DNA from: Streptomyces albireticuli
GTDB taxonomy: Bacteria; Actinomycetota; Actinomycetes; Streptomycetales; Streptomycetaceae
Assembly: GCF_021228125.1 (NCBI RefSeq)
Contig: NZ_JAJQQS010000028.1
Location: forward strand, 1-53,662
Direction: 5' to 3'
DNA: 53,662 nt
A program made the position numbers and the translations under genes. This document shows, piece by piece, positions 43,260-51,038 of this stretch. Below the pieces are notes generated by a model, which had not been told where the DNA came from, did no database searches, and saw only the letters and a program-made list of their open reading frames with translations. How positions within the stretch are numbered: the stretch's first letter is position 1; each line of letters begins with the position of its first letter.

Positions 43260-43514
43260 TTAGAGCTCTGCGCGCTGGCGCTGCCGGTATGCCGCCTTGC
43301 GGCACTTGTCGGTGCAATATTTCGGCGGTCGCCCGTTGCCTCCCCAGGCCAGCGGCTCAGAACAAGCTGCACACATGCGCGTGGTCTCCCGTCCGTGCTG
43401 CATTGCCCGACGGCATCGAGCGGGTGTATCCGGGTGCGCGGGGTCGTGAATTACATATCCAGGGTGTTCGGGCCGGAACGTCTCACGGCATATTCGGCAG
43501 AGTTTCTTGCGCAT
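43260..43514 (-). CDS. Small double zinc-ribbon protein
   Basis: 84 aa from the ATG at 43514. N-terminal CRICRETFRPEHPGYVIH (C-x2-C), then ARCRRAM, then MCAACSEPLAWGGNGRPPKY with CTDKCRKAAYRQRQR: two to three Cys pairs and a strongly basic tail. The family look is that of small phage or plasmid nucleic-acid-binding proteins (CGNR/HNH-adjacent ribbons). The longer frame start at 43625 adds a stretch whose DNA looks like a tRNA D-arm, so I chose the inner ATG. Confidence 0.6.
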   Translation of the reverse strand: MRKKLCRICRETFRPEHPGYVIHDPAHPDTPARCRRAMQHGRETTRMCAACSEPLAWGGNGRPPKYCTDKCRKAAYRQRQRAEL

Positions 43515-43640
43515 AGTTTCGTCCTCAGCTTGGCCTACGAGGGTGCACTTACATCCCCTCGGCCGGAATGACCCGATGGGTTTCGTCCCTCGCTTAGTCG
43601 GTAGAGGGCAGGTTTCCGACTTCACCTCCCGCCCTGTGCG

Positions 43641-43985
43641 TCAAGCGATTCCCATATGCCCGTCAGCGTCAGGCATCCACAGGTGGCCTGTCAGTCGCTC
43701 CATAGCTGCACAGCCCGTATCCGCTACGAACGCTGCCGCTACCCCAAGGATCATTGCTGCGTCGTCCTCCGCCTCGTTCTGCGGATACCCGTGGAGAGTG
43801 ACCAGCTCCATTACGGCCGACTCGCAGCCAGAGTTGAACACATCCTCAGGGTCAGCACTGCTCAGGCCACAGCGGATGTCCGAGAGCTGCGCTTTGAGCT
43901 GTTCGGCGTGATCTGTAAGGGCCTGGAGTGCAGCCCTAGCGGCCTCGGGGTTGGTCTCGGACAGGTTGGCGCTGTAGGTGCTCAT
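43641..43985 (-). CDS. Acidic hypothetical element protein
   Basis: 114 aa. The N-terminal helix (SETNPEAARAALQALTDHAE) is followed by a long acidic, Ala/Met-rich region (NEAEDDAAMILGVAAAFV). It is net negative with no recognised domain. It starts about 130 nt downstream of the integrase stop, after a terminator-like hairpin. Could be an excision-related or DNA-mimic protein, but nothing shows this. Confidence 0.5.
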   Translation of the reverse strand: MSTYSANLSETNPEAARAALQALTDHAEQLKAQLSDIRCGLSSADPEDVFNSGCESAVMELVTLHGYPQNEAEDDAAMILGVAAAFVADTGCAAMERLTGHLWMPDADGHMGIA

Positions 43986-44036
43986 GCTCTTGTCTCTCCT
44001 GCTGTTCTTGTCGCTGCGGCGGCTTCTGAGGAGTCA

Positions 44037-44054
44037 GAGGGGGATGGATTCCCG
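44037..44054 (-). repeat. 18-bp direct repeat, copy 1
   Basis: GAGGGGGATGGATTCCCG (plus strand) recurs exactly at 45748-45765. This copy lies between the integrase gene and the acidic protein gene; the other lies at the 5' end of the integrase frame. Confidence 0.75.
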
Positions 44055-44062
44055 CCCATGCC

Positions 44063-44098
44063 AAAGGGCCGCCCCCGGGTCTCCCCAGGAACGGCCCT
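44063..44098 (-). terminator. Terminator after integrase gene
   Basis: AGGGCCG (44065-44071) pairs with CGGCCCT (44092-44098) with further partial pairing of the loop, followed on the minus strand by TTTGG. It lies 20 nt past the integrase stop. Confidence 0.6.
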
Positions 44099-44117
44099 CG
44101 GTGGCTCTGTGCGCGCC

Positions 44118-45797
44118 TTACGCGGCCTCGGCGTAGGTTTCCTCCGCCCGGATCTCTTCCAGCCTCTCGGCGGCTTCCATGTGGTCCAGCTCGTGCACGC
44201 CGAACCCGATCCGCCGGGTGTCTAGCGAGCGCCACCCGCCGCGCGTTCCGCGCTTGACCGTGAGGATGGCTCCAGCGCTGGTGAGCATCCGCCGTCGTGC
44301 TGCCGTGTCCGACTCTGCCCACAGATCCGCGTACGTCTTCCCGGTGCGGATGACCTCCCGCTGAGCCTCCCGCTTCGGGGTCGCTTCCAGGGCGTTCAGA
44401 CGAGCATTCAGGGCAACGGTACGGTCCTCCCAAGCCGCAACGGCTGACTTCGCGGTGAAGAACTTGCGAGTAGGCATGTGCTCTGCAATCTCCGCCGTGA
44501 CTTCCGCGATCTCCGGGGCCGGGTCATAGCCGGGCGTCTCGATTGTGCGCGTCACGTGCAGCGAGCCGAGCAGGGCCAGGAACTCCCGCTCCACGTAGTC
44601 GTCTACCCAGTCGCCGCGCACGTTGGCCGGGGCCTCGCACAGGTCCCCGCGCCCGTGGCTGTTGCACTTGTACGTGGGCTGCCTGCCGTCCTGCACGCTG
44701 AGGTACATCCGGCCCCCGCAGTGGTCGCAGTGGATCACGCCGAGCAACAGCGCGTTGGTGTCCTTGCGCTCCTTGCTGGGGGTCTGCGCCCGCTCCTCGA
44801 ACAGCGCGCACACGGCGTCATACTCGGCGCGCTCCATGATCGGGCTGTTCGTCGCCATGACGGGGTTGCCGTCGGCGTCGCGGACGGGCTTGCCGTTGTG
44901 GAGCTTCTGGCCCAGCATCGCCAGCGAGGTAAGCACCTTGCGGATGACGTTCGGGGTCCACTTGAACCGCTCGCGCTGGACGGCTTCCTTCCCGCGCTGG
45001 CCCTTGGCTCCGCCGGTCTTCCCGCCGGTCTTGCGGCCCTGCTTCACGGCCCAGTAGTCGCGGGGCGACAGCACCCCTTCGGCGTTCAGCTCAGCGGCGA
45101 GCAGGCTTGCTGTCATGCCCGCCATCAGGTCCCGGATCATGCGCTCGATGACGGCGACGGCGTCCGGGTCGGGAACGAGCGTCCAGCCCCCGCCCTCCAG
45201 CTCTACGGGCATGTAGCCGTACGGCGGACGGGAGCCACGCCAGCGAAGCGGCATCACGCGCATGGCGGCCTGAGCGCCGAGGACGCGTTCCTTGATGGCC
45301 TGCGCTTCCATCTGCGCCGCGAACGCGAACAGCGTGACCATGAGCGAACTCATGGGGTCCAGCGGGTTGCGGAAGTCGAGCACGAGCCGCCCGCCGGGGC
45401 CCTCAGCGAAGACGATGACCTTTCGGTGGTCACGGGCCCACTTGGCCAGCTCGTGCATGTCGTCCATGGACCGAACGGCACGGTCGAAGCGCCAGAACAC
45501 GAGCGCGTCGAACTCGTCCGGGCGACGGAGCCAGGCCCCCAGTTCCGGGCGTTCGAACGGGGTCGTCTTGGACGCGCTGACGCCCAGGTCTACGGCTTCA
45601 CGGTCGGCAAGGTCGATGCCCTGTGCCAGGGCCGCTATGTCGGTCGCTTCCCGCTGTCGCTCGGGGCTTGTGGTCTCGTCGGTAAGGACGCTGAGGCGGA
45701 CAGCGCGGACGCCCCGCAGAAGTGCAGTAGTGGTCACGGGGGTGTCCGAGGGGGATGGATTCCCGGTGGGGCGGTTGGCCAGCGCGGTTGCCGACAT
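44118..45797 (-). CDS. Large serine recombinase (integrase)
   Basis: 559 aa. N-terminal resolvase domain: VRLSVLTDETTSPERQRE, where Ser36 in R-L-S is the catalytic nucleophile, followed by FWRFDRAVRSMDDM and MVTLFAFAAQMEAQAIKER. The recombinase domain follows (GSRPPYGYMPVE near 190), then a zinc ribbon (HCDHCGGRMYL and CNSHGRGDLC) and a coiled-coil tail. It inserts and excises the element between two short att sites. The start codon lies about 30 bp from attR, as usual for this enzyme type. An internal GTG at 45737 is an alternative start. Confidence 0.93.
   Translation of the reverse strand: MSATALANRPTGNPSPSDTPVTTTALLRGVRAVRLSVLTDETTSPERQREATDIAALAQGIDLADREAVDLGVSASKTTPFERPELGAWLRRPDEFDALVFWRFDRAVRSMDDMHELAKWARDHRKVIVFAEGPGGRLVLDFRNPLDPMSSLMVTLFAFAAQMEAQAIKERVLGAQAAMRVMPLRWRGSRPPYGYMPVELEGGGWTLVPDPDAVAVIERMIRDLMAGMTASLLAAELNAEGVLSPRDYWAVKQGRKTGGKTGGAKGQRGKEAVQRERFKWTPNVIRKVLTSLAMLGQKLHNGKPVRDADGNPVMATNSPIMERAEYDAVCALFEERAQTPSKERKDTNALLLGVIHCDHCGGRMYLSVQDGRQPTYKCNSHGRGDLCEAPANVRGDWVDDYVEREFLALLGSLHVTRTIETPGYDPAPEIAEVTAEIAEHMPTRKFFTAKSAVAAWEDRTVALNARLNALEATPKREAQREVIRTGKTYADLWAESDTAARRRMLTSAGAILTVKRGTRGGWRSLDTRRIGFGVHELDHMEAAERLEEIRAEETYAEAA
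45748..45765 (-). repeat. 18-bp direct repeat, copy 2
   Basis: Same 18 bp as 44037-44054. Here it falls within the first codons of the annotated integrase frame, or just upstream of its GTG at 45737 if that is the true start. Confidence 0.75.
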
Positions 45798-45802
45798 GAC
45801 GT

Positions 45803-45845
45803 GACTCCAGAACTTCTAGATTCACGTGCTCGGAGACCCCGAGGG
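45803..45845. other. attR: right junction of the integrated element
   Basis: Core CGTGCTCG at 45825-45832. To its left is element arm CAGAACTTCTA (45808-45818), the near-exact inverted complement of the left arm TAGCAGTTCTG at 35420-35430 (10 of 11). To its right the VOC coding sequence resumes. Confidence 0.8.
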
Positions 45846-45879
45846 CAACGAGTTCTGTGTGACGGGCGAGCGCGGCTGA
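45825..45879 (+). pseudogene. VOC gene, 3' remnant
   Basis: Frame reads V-L-G-D-P-E-G-N-E-F-C-V-T-G-E-R-G then TGA at 45877, which is the missing C-terminus of the VOC gene at 35096-35422. Contains the NEF glutamate expected to bind the metal. Confidence 0.85.
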
Positions 45880-45892
45880 CGACGCGTACGCG

Positions 45893-45922
45893 AAGGGGCC
45901 CGGCCGTTCGGCCGGGCCCCTT
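45893..45922. terminator. Perfect 13-bp hairpin terminator
   Basis: 45893-45905 pairs with 45910-45922 around a GTTC loop, with A and T residues on the outer ends. It was the terminator of the intact VOC gene and also faces the convergent transketolase transcript. Confidence 0.88.
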
Positions 45923-45988
45923 CCAGGTGTTGTACGGGGGTTCTGTGTCGGTGCGGGTGTGACGGGTCCTGCCGCGTCCCGTGCGTAC

Positions 45989-46027
45989 GGGCGGGCCGGG
46001 ACCGCACGTCGCGGTCCCGGCCCGCCC
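45989..46027. terminator. Perfect 17-bp hairpin terminator after transketolase genes
   Basis: 45989-46005 pairs fully with 46011-46027 around loop ACGTC. It lies 18 bp downstream of the transketolase C-subunit stop (minus strand) and ends the LysW-transketolase operon. Confidence 0.88.
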
Positions 46028-46045
46028 GGGTGGACGACGAAAGGG

Positions 46046-47035
46046 TCAGCGACGGGACAGCGCCCGCCGCGCCCGGTCGGCCACCGCGGCGGCGGTGATG
46101 CCGTTGCGCTCCAGCAGATGCCGCTGCCCGCCCGTACCGGCGGCGAAGGAGTCACCCACCGCCACCCGCAGCACAGGGCAGCCCGCGCCCAGCTCGGCGA
46201 CGACCTCGGCGACGGCCGAGCCCAGACCGCCCGCGGCCCAGTGCTCCTCGACCGTGACCACGGCACGGGTCGTCCGCGCCGCCGCCGTCAGCGCCGCCGT
46301 GTCCAGCGGCTTGACGGTGTGCATGTTGAGCACGGCCGCCTCGACACCCTCCGCGGCCAGCTCCTCGGCGGCTTCCAGGGCGGCCAGCACCGGGTAGGGG
46401 CCGGTGGCGACCAGCGTGACGTCATCGCCCTCGCGCAGCCGCTGGGCCCGCCCCACGCGCAGCGGCTCCGCGCCCGCCGGCAGGTCCTCGGTGGCCCCGC
46501 GGCCCAGCCGCAGGTACACCGGCCCCGGAATGCCCGCGCAGGCCCGCACCAGCTCCTCCGTGGCCGCCGCGTCCGCCGGCACCAGCACCGTCATGTTCGG
46601 CAGCATCCGCATCACCGCCAGGTCCTCCAGCGAGTGGTGCGTCGAGCCCAGGTGCCCGGCCGACAGCCCGCTGTGCGTGGCGGCGATCCGCACCGGAAGA
46701 TCGTTCAGCGCGATGTCCAGCTTCACCGCCTCCACCGCCCGGGTGGAGGCGAACGTGGACATCGTGTTGACGAAGGGCACGCGCCCCGACTTCGCCAGCC
46801 CCGCGGCCACGCCCATCAGGTTCTGCTCGGCGATGCCGAGATTGACGTAGCGGTCGGCCGCGGTGCCCCAGTCCACACCCGAGAACAGGCCCGTGTCGCT
46901 GTCCAGGCACACCAGCCGCTCGTCAGCAGGCATCAGCCCGGCCAGGACGTCGCGGTAGACCTCCCGGTTCGGCCGCGGCGGAGGTGCCTCGCTCCGTACG
47001 TCCGGGCTCTCCGGCTCGGCAACCGTCACGCTCAT
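46046..47035 (-). CDS. Transketolase, C-terminal subunit
   Basis: 329 aa, the pyrimidine-binding plus C-terminal domains of a transketolase/DXS-type enzyme. Motifs: DSDTGLF, DRYVNLGIAEQNLMGVAAGL (catalytic Glu of the E-Q-N signature), FASTRAVEAVKLDIAL, THSGLSAGHLGSTHHSLEDL. Overlaps the N-terminal subunit gene by 4 nt. In the vazabitide and azinomycin pathways a split transketolase pair transfers a two-carbon ketol unit onto the carrier-bound glutamate semialdehyde. The adjacent LysW/X/Y/Z genes make that role likely here too, rather than pentose phosphate metabolism. Confidence 0.9.
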   Translation of the reverse strand: MSVTVAEPESPDVRSEAPPPRPNREVYRDVLAGLMPADERLVCLDSDTGLFSGVDWGTAADRYVNLGIAEQNLMGVAAGLAKSGRVPFVNTMSTFASTRAVEAVKLDIALNDLPVRIAATHSGLSAGHLGSTHHSLEDLAVMRMLPNMTVLVPADAAATEELVRACAGIPGPVYLRLGRGATEDLPAGAEPLRVGRAQRLREGDDVTLVATGPYPVLAALEAAEELAAEGVEAAVLNMHTVKPLDTAALTAAARTTRAVVTVEEHWAAGGLGSAVAEVVAELGAGCPVLRVAVGDSFAAGTGGQRHLLERNGITAAAVADRARRALSRR

Positions 47036-47901
47036 GCCGTCGTCTCCGTTCTCCCGCTCCGGGCCCGCAACACCGCGAGCGCCCGCTTGTGCTGCCGGCC
47101 GGCCAGCCGGGCGTAATGACTCCGGGCCTGACCCTCGACATACGGCAGGCCCTTGCCCTTGACCGTGCTCGCGAGGACGACCGTCGGCCGGCCCGGCACC
47201 CGCGGGGCGTCCCCGAGGGCGGCCCGCAGCGCCTCCGTGTCATGGCCGTCGACCTCCAGCACCGTCCACCCGAAGGCGCGCCAGCGGTCGGCCAGCGGCT
47301 CCAGGCCCACGGCGTCCTCGGTGGACCCGGTGATCTGAAGACCGTTGCGGTCCACGACGGCCACCAGCCGGTCCAGCCGGTGCGCGGCGGCCGCCATCGC
47401 GGCCTCCCACACCGACCCCTCCTGGAGCTCGCCGTCGCCCAGCACCACGAAGCACCGGCGGTCACTGCCCGACAGCCGGAAGTCCAGCGCGAAGCCCACC
47501 CCCAGCGGCAATCCGTGCCCCAGCGACCCCGTGGGCATCTCCACCCCCGGCACCGCCGGGTTGGGGTGCGCGGTCAGCACACCGTCCGGCGTGCCGTACG
47601 CCGCGAGCTCCTCCTCGGGGAAGAACCCACGCTCCGCCAGCGCCGCGTACAGCCCGATCGCCCCGTGCCCCTTGCTGAGCACCAGCAGATCCCGGCCCGG
47701 CGCCTCCGGCTCGCGCGGATCCAGGCGCAGCACCGAGTGGTAGAGCGTCACCAGGATCTCCACCATCGACATCGAGCCGCCCAGATGACCGCCCTCCGGG
47801 TTGGCGCACATGTCCACGATCAGCTCCCGGACCCGCTGGGCGTGCTCCTCGAGCGTCCGCCCGTCCGCCGCCACCGTTCCCGTACCCGTCTCCGTCGTCA
47901 C
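47032..47901 (-). CDS. Transketolase, N-terminal (thiamine diphosphate) subunit
   Basis: 289 aa. Thiamine-diphosphate/Mg site VVLGDGELQEGSVWEA, then the Asn of RNGLQITG; also GGHLGGSMSMVEILVTLYH and LSKGHGAIGLYAALAE at the start, as in transketolase N-halves, and TGSLGHGLPLGVGFALD. Together with the downstream C-terminal subunit it forms one split enzyme. Start overlaps the LysK stop by 4 nt, which ties it to the amino-carrier-protein operon. Confidence 0.9.
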   Translation of the reverse strand: MTTETGTGTVAADGRTLEEHAQRVRELIVDMCANPEGGHLGGSMSMVEILVTLYHSVLRLDPREPEAPGRDLLVLSKGHGAIGLYAALAERGFFPEEELAAYGTPDGVLTAHPNPAVPGVEMPTGSLGHGLPLGVGFALDFRLSGSDRRCFVVLGDGELQEGSVWEAAMAAAAHRLDRLVAVVDRNGLQITGSTEDAVGLEPLADRWRAFGWTVLEVDGHDTEALRAALGDAPRVPGRPTVVLASTVKGKGLPYVEGQARSHYARLAGRQHKRALAVLRARSGRTETTA

Positions 47902-49052
47902 GCTCCACCGTCCGTAGTCGCCACCGGCCGGGCCGGAAGGGACGGCACCAGCGACAGCCGGTGCCGCGGGCCCAGGCGCTCGCCCAGATCATGGAGCGCG
48001 TGGGTGAGCACATCGATGCCGCGCAGGAAGTCGCTGAGCGCGATGTGCTCGTCGTCGGCGTGGTCGAGCCGGCTGTCCCCGGGGCCGTACGTGGCCATCG
48101 GGACGTCCCACTCCTCCGCCAGCGTGTTCATGTCGGACGTACCGGTCTTCACCTTCATCACCGGCCGCGCCCGCTGCGCCCGGATGCCGGCGGACAGCGC
48201 CCGCACCACCGGGTCGGTACGGCCCACCCGGCACGCCGCCACCGAGTTGACCACCTCCAGCCGCCCCGGGAGCCGCTCGGCCAGCCGCTCCACCAGGCCC
48301 GCCGCGTCGTAACCGGGCGGCGTCCGGACGTCGAACTCCGCCTCCGCCTCGGTCAGGTCACCGCGGATGGACACCAGCGTCGCCCCCGGCACGTCGAACC
48401 CGCCGTGGCCCGCCTGCGGGCCCAGCAGCTCCAGCAGCACCGGCCAGGCCGCGCAGGCCAGTTCGGACGCCTTGGGAACCGGGTTGCTGGGGTGGGTCGG
48501 CGGGCACTCCACCCGGTAGCGCAGGTCGAGCTTGCCCTTGTAGCCGAGCACGGCGGTCTGCCAGCCGCTGGGCTCACCGATGACCAGCGCGTCCGGCGCG
48601 GCGTGCGTGCGGCGGATGTGCACCGCGCCCCGCGACAGCGGGGTCTCCTCCTCCACCGCGCCGACCACCACGATCCGGCCGCGGAAGTCCACGGCGTCGG
48701 CGGCCGCGCAGACCATCGCCGCCAGCGGCCCCTTGGCGTCCACCGCGCCCCGGCCGTAGAGCCGGCCGCAGTCGATGCGCACGGGGATGTCCCCGGGCAC
48801 CGTGTCCATGTGCCCCAGCAGCATCACCGTGGGCCCGTCCCCGCGCGAGATCTCCCCGACCGCGTTGCCCGCCTCGTCCACGTACGCCGAGAAGCCCATC
48901 TCCCGCATCACCCCGACCAGGTGGGCGGCGAGCCTGCCCTCCCCGTAGGACGGCGAGGAGATCTGGAGCATGCTGCGCAGCAGCCCGATCGCGTACGGCT
49001 CCGAGCGGGCGCACGCCTGACCGGTCTTGTCGAACCGGCTCTCCGTCGTCAT
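47898..49052 (-). CDS. lysK: LysK-like M20 deacylase (release from LysW carrier)
   Basis: 384 aa from the ATG at 49052 (ATGA overlap with the kinase gene). Di-zinc M20 motifs: MLLGHMDTVPG (His/Asp), GRGAVDAKGPLAAMV (Asp) and VVVGAVEEETPLSRGA (Glu pair). The C-terminal motif GTSDMNTLAEEWDVPMATYGPGDS is typical of LysK/ArgE-type members that cut the amide between the carrier protein's C-terminal glutamate and the finished amino acid. Context with LysW-X-Y-Z makes this the release enzyme. Confidence 0.87.
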   Translation of the reverse strand: MTTESRFDKTGQACARSEPYAIGLLRSMLQISSPSYGEGRLAAHLVGVMREMGFSAYVDEAGNAVGEISRGDGPTVMLLGHMDTVPGDIPVRIDCGRLYGRGAVDAKGPLAAMVCAAADAVDFRGRIVVVGAVEEETPLSRGAVHIRRTHAAPDALVIGEPSGWQTAVLGYKGKLDLRYRVECPPTHPSNPVPKASELACAAWPVLLELLGPQAGHGGFDVPGATLVSIRGDLTEAEAEFDVRTPPGYDAAGLVERLAERLPGRLEVVNSVAACRVGRTDPVVRALSAGIRAQRARPVMKVKTGTSDMNTLAEEWDVPMATYGPGDSRLDHADDEHIALSDFLRGIDVLTHALHDLGERLGPRHRLSLVPSLPARPVATTDGGA

Positions 49053-49912
49053 CGCCCCGCTCCGATCGCGGCGTCCGGCGCGACGGCGGTCGTGCCGCCC
49101 TCCAGGACCACCTCGGTGGCCGCCCCGGCGAGCGCGGCACCCACCGGGTCGCGGCGCCGCCCGTCGGCGATCAGCACCCGGCCCACCCCGCCCTGGAGCG
49201 CCTCTCTGGCGGCGACGAGCTTCAGGCCCATCCCGCCGCCGGTGAACGGCGGCGTGCCCGAGGGCGCCACCGCGCACACCGGCAGCACCGAGCCCTCGTC
49301 CGCCGGGTCCGCGAGCACGCCGGGCGCCCCGGTCAGCAGGACCAGCGTGCCCGCGCCCAGACCCGCGGCGACCGCGGCCGCCGCCCGGTCCGCGTCGGTG
49401 TTCACCGGGCGGCCGTCCTCGGCCACCGCCGGCGGCGAGACCACCGGGACGTGACCCGCGGCCAGCAGGGTCCGCAGCAGCGCGTCGTTCACCTCGGTGA
49501 CGCGGCCGCTGTGGTCGTCGCGGACCACGATCCGCCGGCCGTCGACGACCGCCCGGTGCGCGGTCTTGCGCCGCGCCCGCAACAGCCCGCCGTCCAGGCC
49601 CGTCAGACCCACGGCCGACACCCCGGCCGAGGCCAGCGCGGTCAGCAGCCGGGGCTTGGCGAGCCCGGCCAGCGCCAGGTGCACCACCTGGAGGGTCTCC
49701 GCGTCGGTGTGACGCGCCGACACCCCGTCGGGGGCGGTGAGCCGGCGCGAGGCCACCCCCATCCGGGCGGCCAGGCCCTCGATGTCCGCCGAACCGCCGT
49801 GGACCAGCACGACGGGACGCCGCTCGCGCGTCAGCCCGGCGATGTCCTCGCACACCGCCAGCGGGTCGACGGCGGCGTTGCCACCGCACTTGACCACGAT
49901 GGTCTCTTGCAT
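49049..49912 (-). CDS. lysZ: LysZ-like [LysW]-glutamate kinase
   Basis: 287 aa amino-acid kinase family protein. IVVKCGGNAAVDPLAV at the start (phosphate-binding Lys-Cys-Gly-Gly), VLVHGGSADIEGLAARMG around 35, then PVNTDADRAAAAVAAGLGAG and LLTGAPGVLAD. N-acetylglutamate kinases of arginine synthesis look similar. The adjacent LysW and LysX genes make phosphorylation of carrier-bound glutamate the preferred role. Start ATG preceded by AGGGGACGAG. Confidence 0.87.
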   Translation of the reverse strand: MQETIVVKCGGNAAVDPLAVCEDIAGLTRERRPVVLVHGGSADIEGLAARMGVASRRLTAPDGVSARHTDAETLQVVHLALAGLAKPRLLTALASAGVSAVGLTGLDGGLLRARRKTAHRAVVDGRRIVVRDDHSGRVTEVNDALLRTLLAAGHVPVVSPPAVAEDGRPVNTDADRAAAAVAAGLGAGTLVLLTGAPGVLADPADEGSVLPVCAVAPSGTPPFTGGGMGLKLVAAREALQGGVGRVLIADGRRRDPVGAALAGAATEVVLEGGTTAVAPDAAIGAGR

Positions 49913-49963
49913 TCTCGTCCCCTGCCTCGCTCGGCCTCGACTTGGTCAGTGAGGTGCCGGTCC

Positions 49964-49988
49964 GGACGGCCGCGGCGCGCGGCCGTCC
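49964..49988. promoter_or_regulatory. Intra-operon hairpin between lysY and lysZ
   Basis: Perfect 11-bp stem (49964-49974 with 49978-49988), loop GCG, in the 94-bp gap that is the only real gap in an otherwise overlapping operon. Probably an mRNA-stability or partial-termination element. Confidence 0.6.
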
Positions 49989-50006
49989 CGTGACCGGTTC
50001 GGATGA

Positions 50007-51038
50007 TCAGTTCGGGTGCAGACCGGTGAATTCCAGACCGGTCTCCTCCGGCCAGCCGAAGCGCACGTTCAGGCACTGCACCGCGTTGCCCGACCCGCCC
50101 TTGACCAGGTTGTCGAGCGCCCCGACCAGCGACGCGCGCGCCCCGTCCACCGCGAACCCCACATCGCAGAAGTTCGAACCGGCGAGGATCTTCGGCTCGG
50201 GCAGCCGGTACGCCCCGCGCTTGTGCGCCACGACGCGTACGAACGGTTCGTCCGCGTACGCCTCGCGGTACGCCGACCGCACGTCCGCCTCCCGCGTCCC
50301 CTCGGCCAGCCGCACCCGGCACAGCACCTGCACCCCGCGCACCGCCTCCACACCCGTCGCCGTCATCCGTACCGGCAGCCCTGTGGCCTGGGCGATCTCC
50401 GCCTCGTGCCGGTGCCGGGTCGGCGCGAACAGCCGCATCGCGCCACTGCGCTCGGCGTGCAGATTGGACGAACCGGCCGAGACCCCCGACCCGCTGGACC
50501 CCGTCCGCGCGTCGATGTCCACCGGGCCGTCGATCAGCCCGGCCCCGGCCAGCGGACGCACCGTCAGGATCCCCGCGGCCGCCATACAGCCCGGCACCGA
50601 GATCCGGTCGGCGCTCCGCAGCTCGTCCCGGTGCCATTCGGGCAGCCCGGTGGTGAAGGAACCGAGGAGACCGGGGGCGGTGTGCGCGGTCTCGTAGTAG
50701 TCGGCGAAGACCTCGGCGTCGCGCAGCCGGAAGTCGCCGGACAGGTCGATGACCGTGCCGGCCAGCTCCAGGTACCGGGCCATCCGCCCCATGGTCTGCT
50801 TGTGCGGCATGGCCAGGAACAGCACGTCGTACGAGCCCGCGCGCTCCTCCAGGGCGTCGTGCGCCGCGAACGACAGGTCCGTCCGGCCCCGCAGGTTGGG
50901 ATGCGGACCGTCCACCCGGCGCCCGGCGAAGGTGTTCGACGTGGCCAGGACGGTCTCGACCCGGGGGTGGCCGAGCAGCAGCCGCAGCAGTTCACCGCCG
51001 ATGTACCCCGAAGCACCCGCGACCGCTACTCGAAGCAT
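50007..51038 (-). CDS. lysY: LysY-like [LysW]-glutamyl phosphate reductase
   Basis: 343 aa ArgC-family reductase from the ATG at 51038. NADP-binding start MLRVAVAGASGYIGGELLRL, catalytic Cys151 in RISVPGCMAAAGIL, and the C-terminal NAVQCLNVRFGW tail found in ArgC/LysY. It reduces the carrier-bound acyl phosphate to a semialdehyde. It overlaps the LysX gene end by 13 nt. Confidence 0.9.
   Translation of the reverse strand: MLRVAVAGASGYIGGELLRLLLGHPRVETVLATSNTFAGRRVDGPHPNLRGRTDLSFAAHDALEERAGSYDVLFLAMPHKQTMGRMARYLELAGTVIDLSGDFRLRDAEVFADYYETAHTAPGLLGSFTTGLPEWHRDELRSADRISVPGCMAAAGILTVRPLAGAGLIDGPVDIDARTGSSGSGVSAGSSNLHAERSGAMRLFAPTRHRHEAEIAQATGLPVRMTATGVEAVRGVQVLCRVRLAEGTREADVRSAYREAYADEPFVRVVAHKRGAYRLPEPKILAGSNFCDVGFAVDGARASLVGALDNLVKGGSGNAVQCLNVRFGWPEETGLEFTGLHPN

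Larger units (their letters stand above)
35392..45832. mobile_element. Integrated element (~10.4 kb) with large serine integrase and a few phage head genes
   Basis: Bounded by attL and attR, which share CGTGCTCG. Removing the interval restores an uninterrupted VOC gene. All genes lie on the minus strand. They include a large serine recombinase at the right end, a portal and a connector protein, small zinc-ribbon proteins, an XRE regulator, and a peptide/methyltransferase cargo pair. GC content and codon use are lower than in the flanks. No large terminase, major capsid, tail or lysis gene, and no TraB-type conjugation gene, is visible. It is either a phage remnant or a satellite-type element depending on a helper. 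Confidence 0.85.

Noticed and set aside
43583..43625. tRNA-like stretch (CGCTTAGTCGGTAGAGG resembles a D-arm)
   Set aside because: No matching acceptor stem, anticodon stem-loop or TTCGA T-arm follows; not a tRNA gene. It falls just 5' of the small zinc-ribbon gene, and is the reason I did not use the longer start of that gene.
47898..50007. Arginine biosynthesis (argB/argC/argE) instead of LysZ/Y/K
   Set aside because: The adjacent LysW with EDWGE tail and LysX, and no argJ/argD/argR, make the carrier-protein pathway the better reading.
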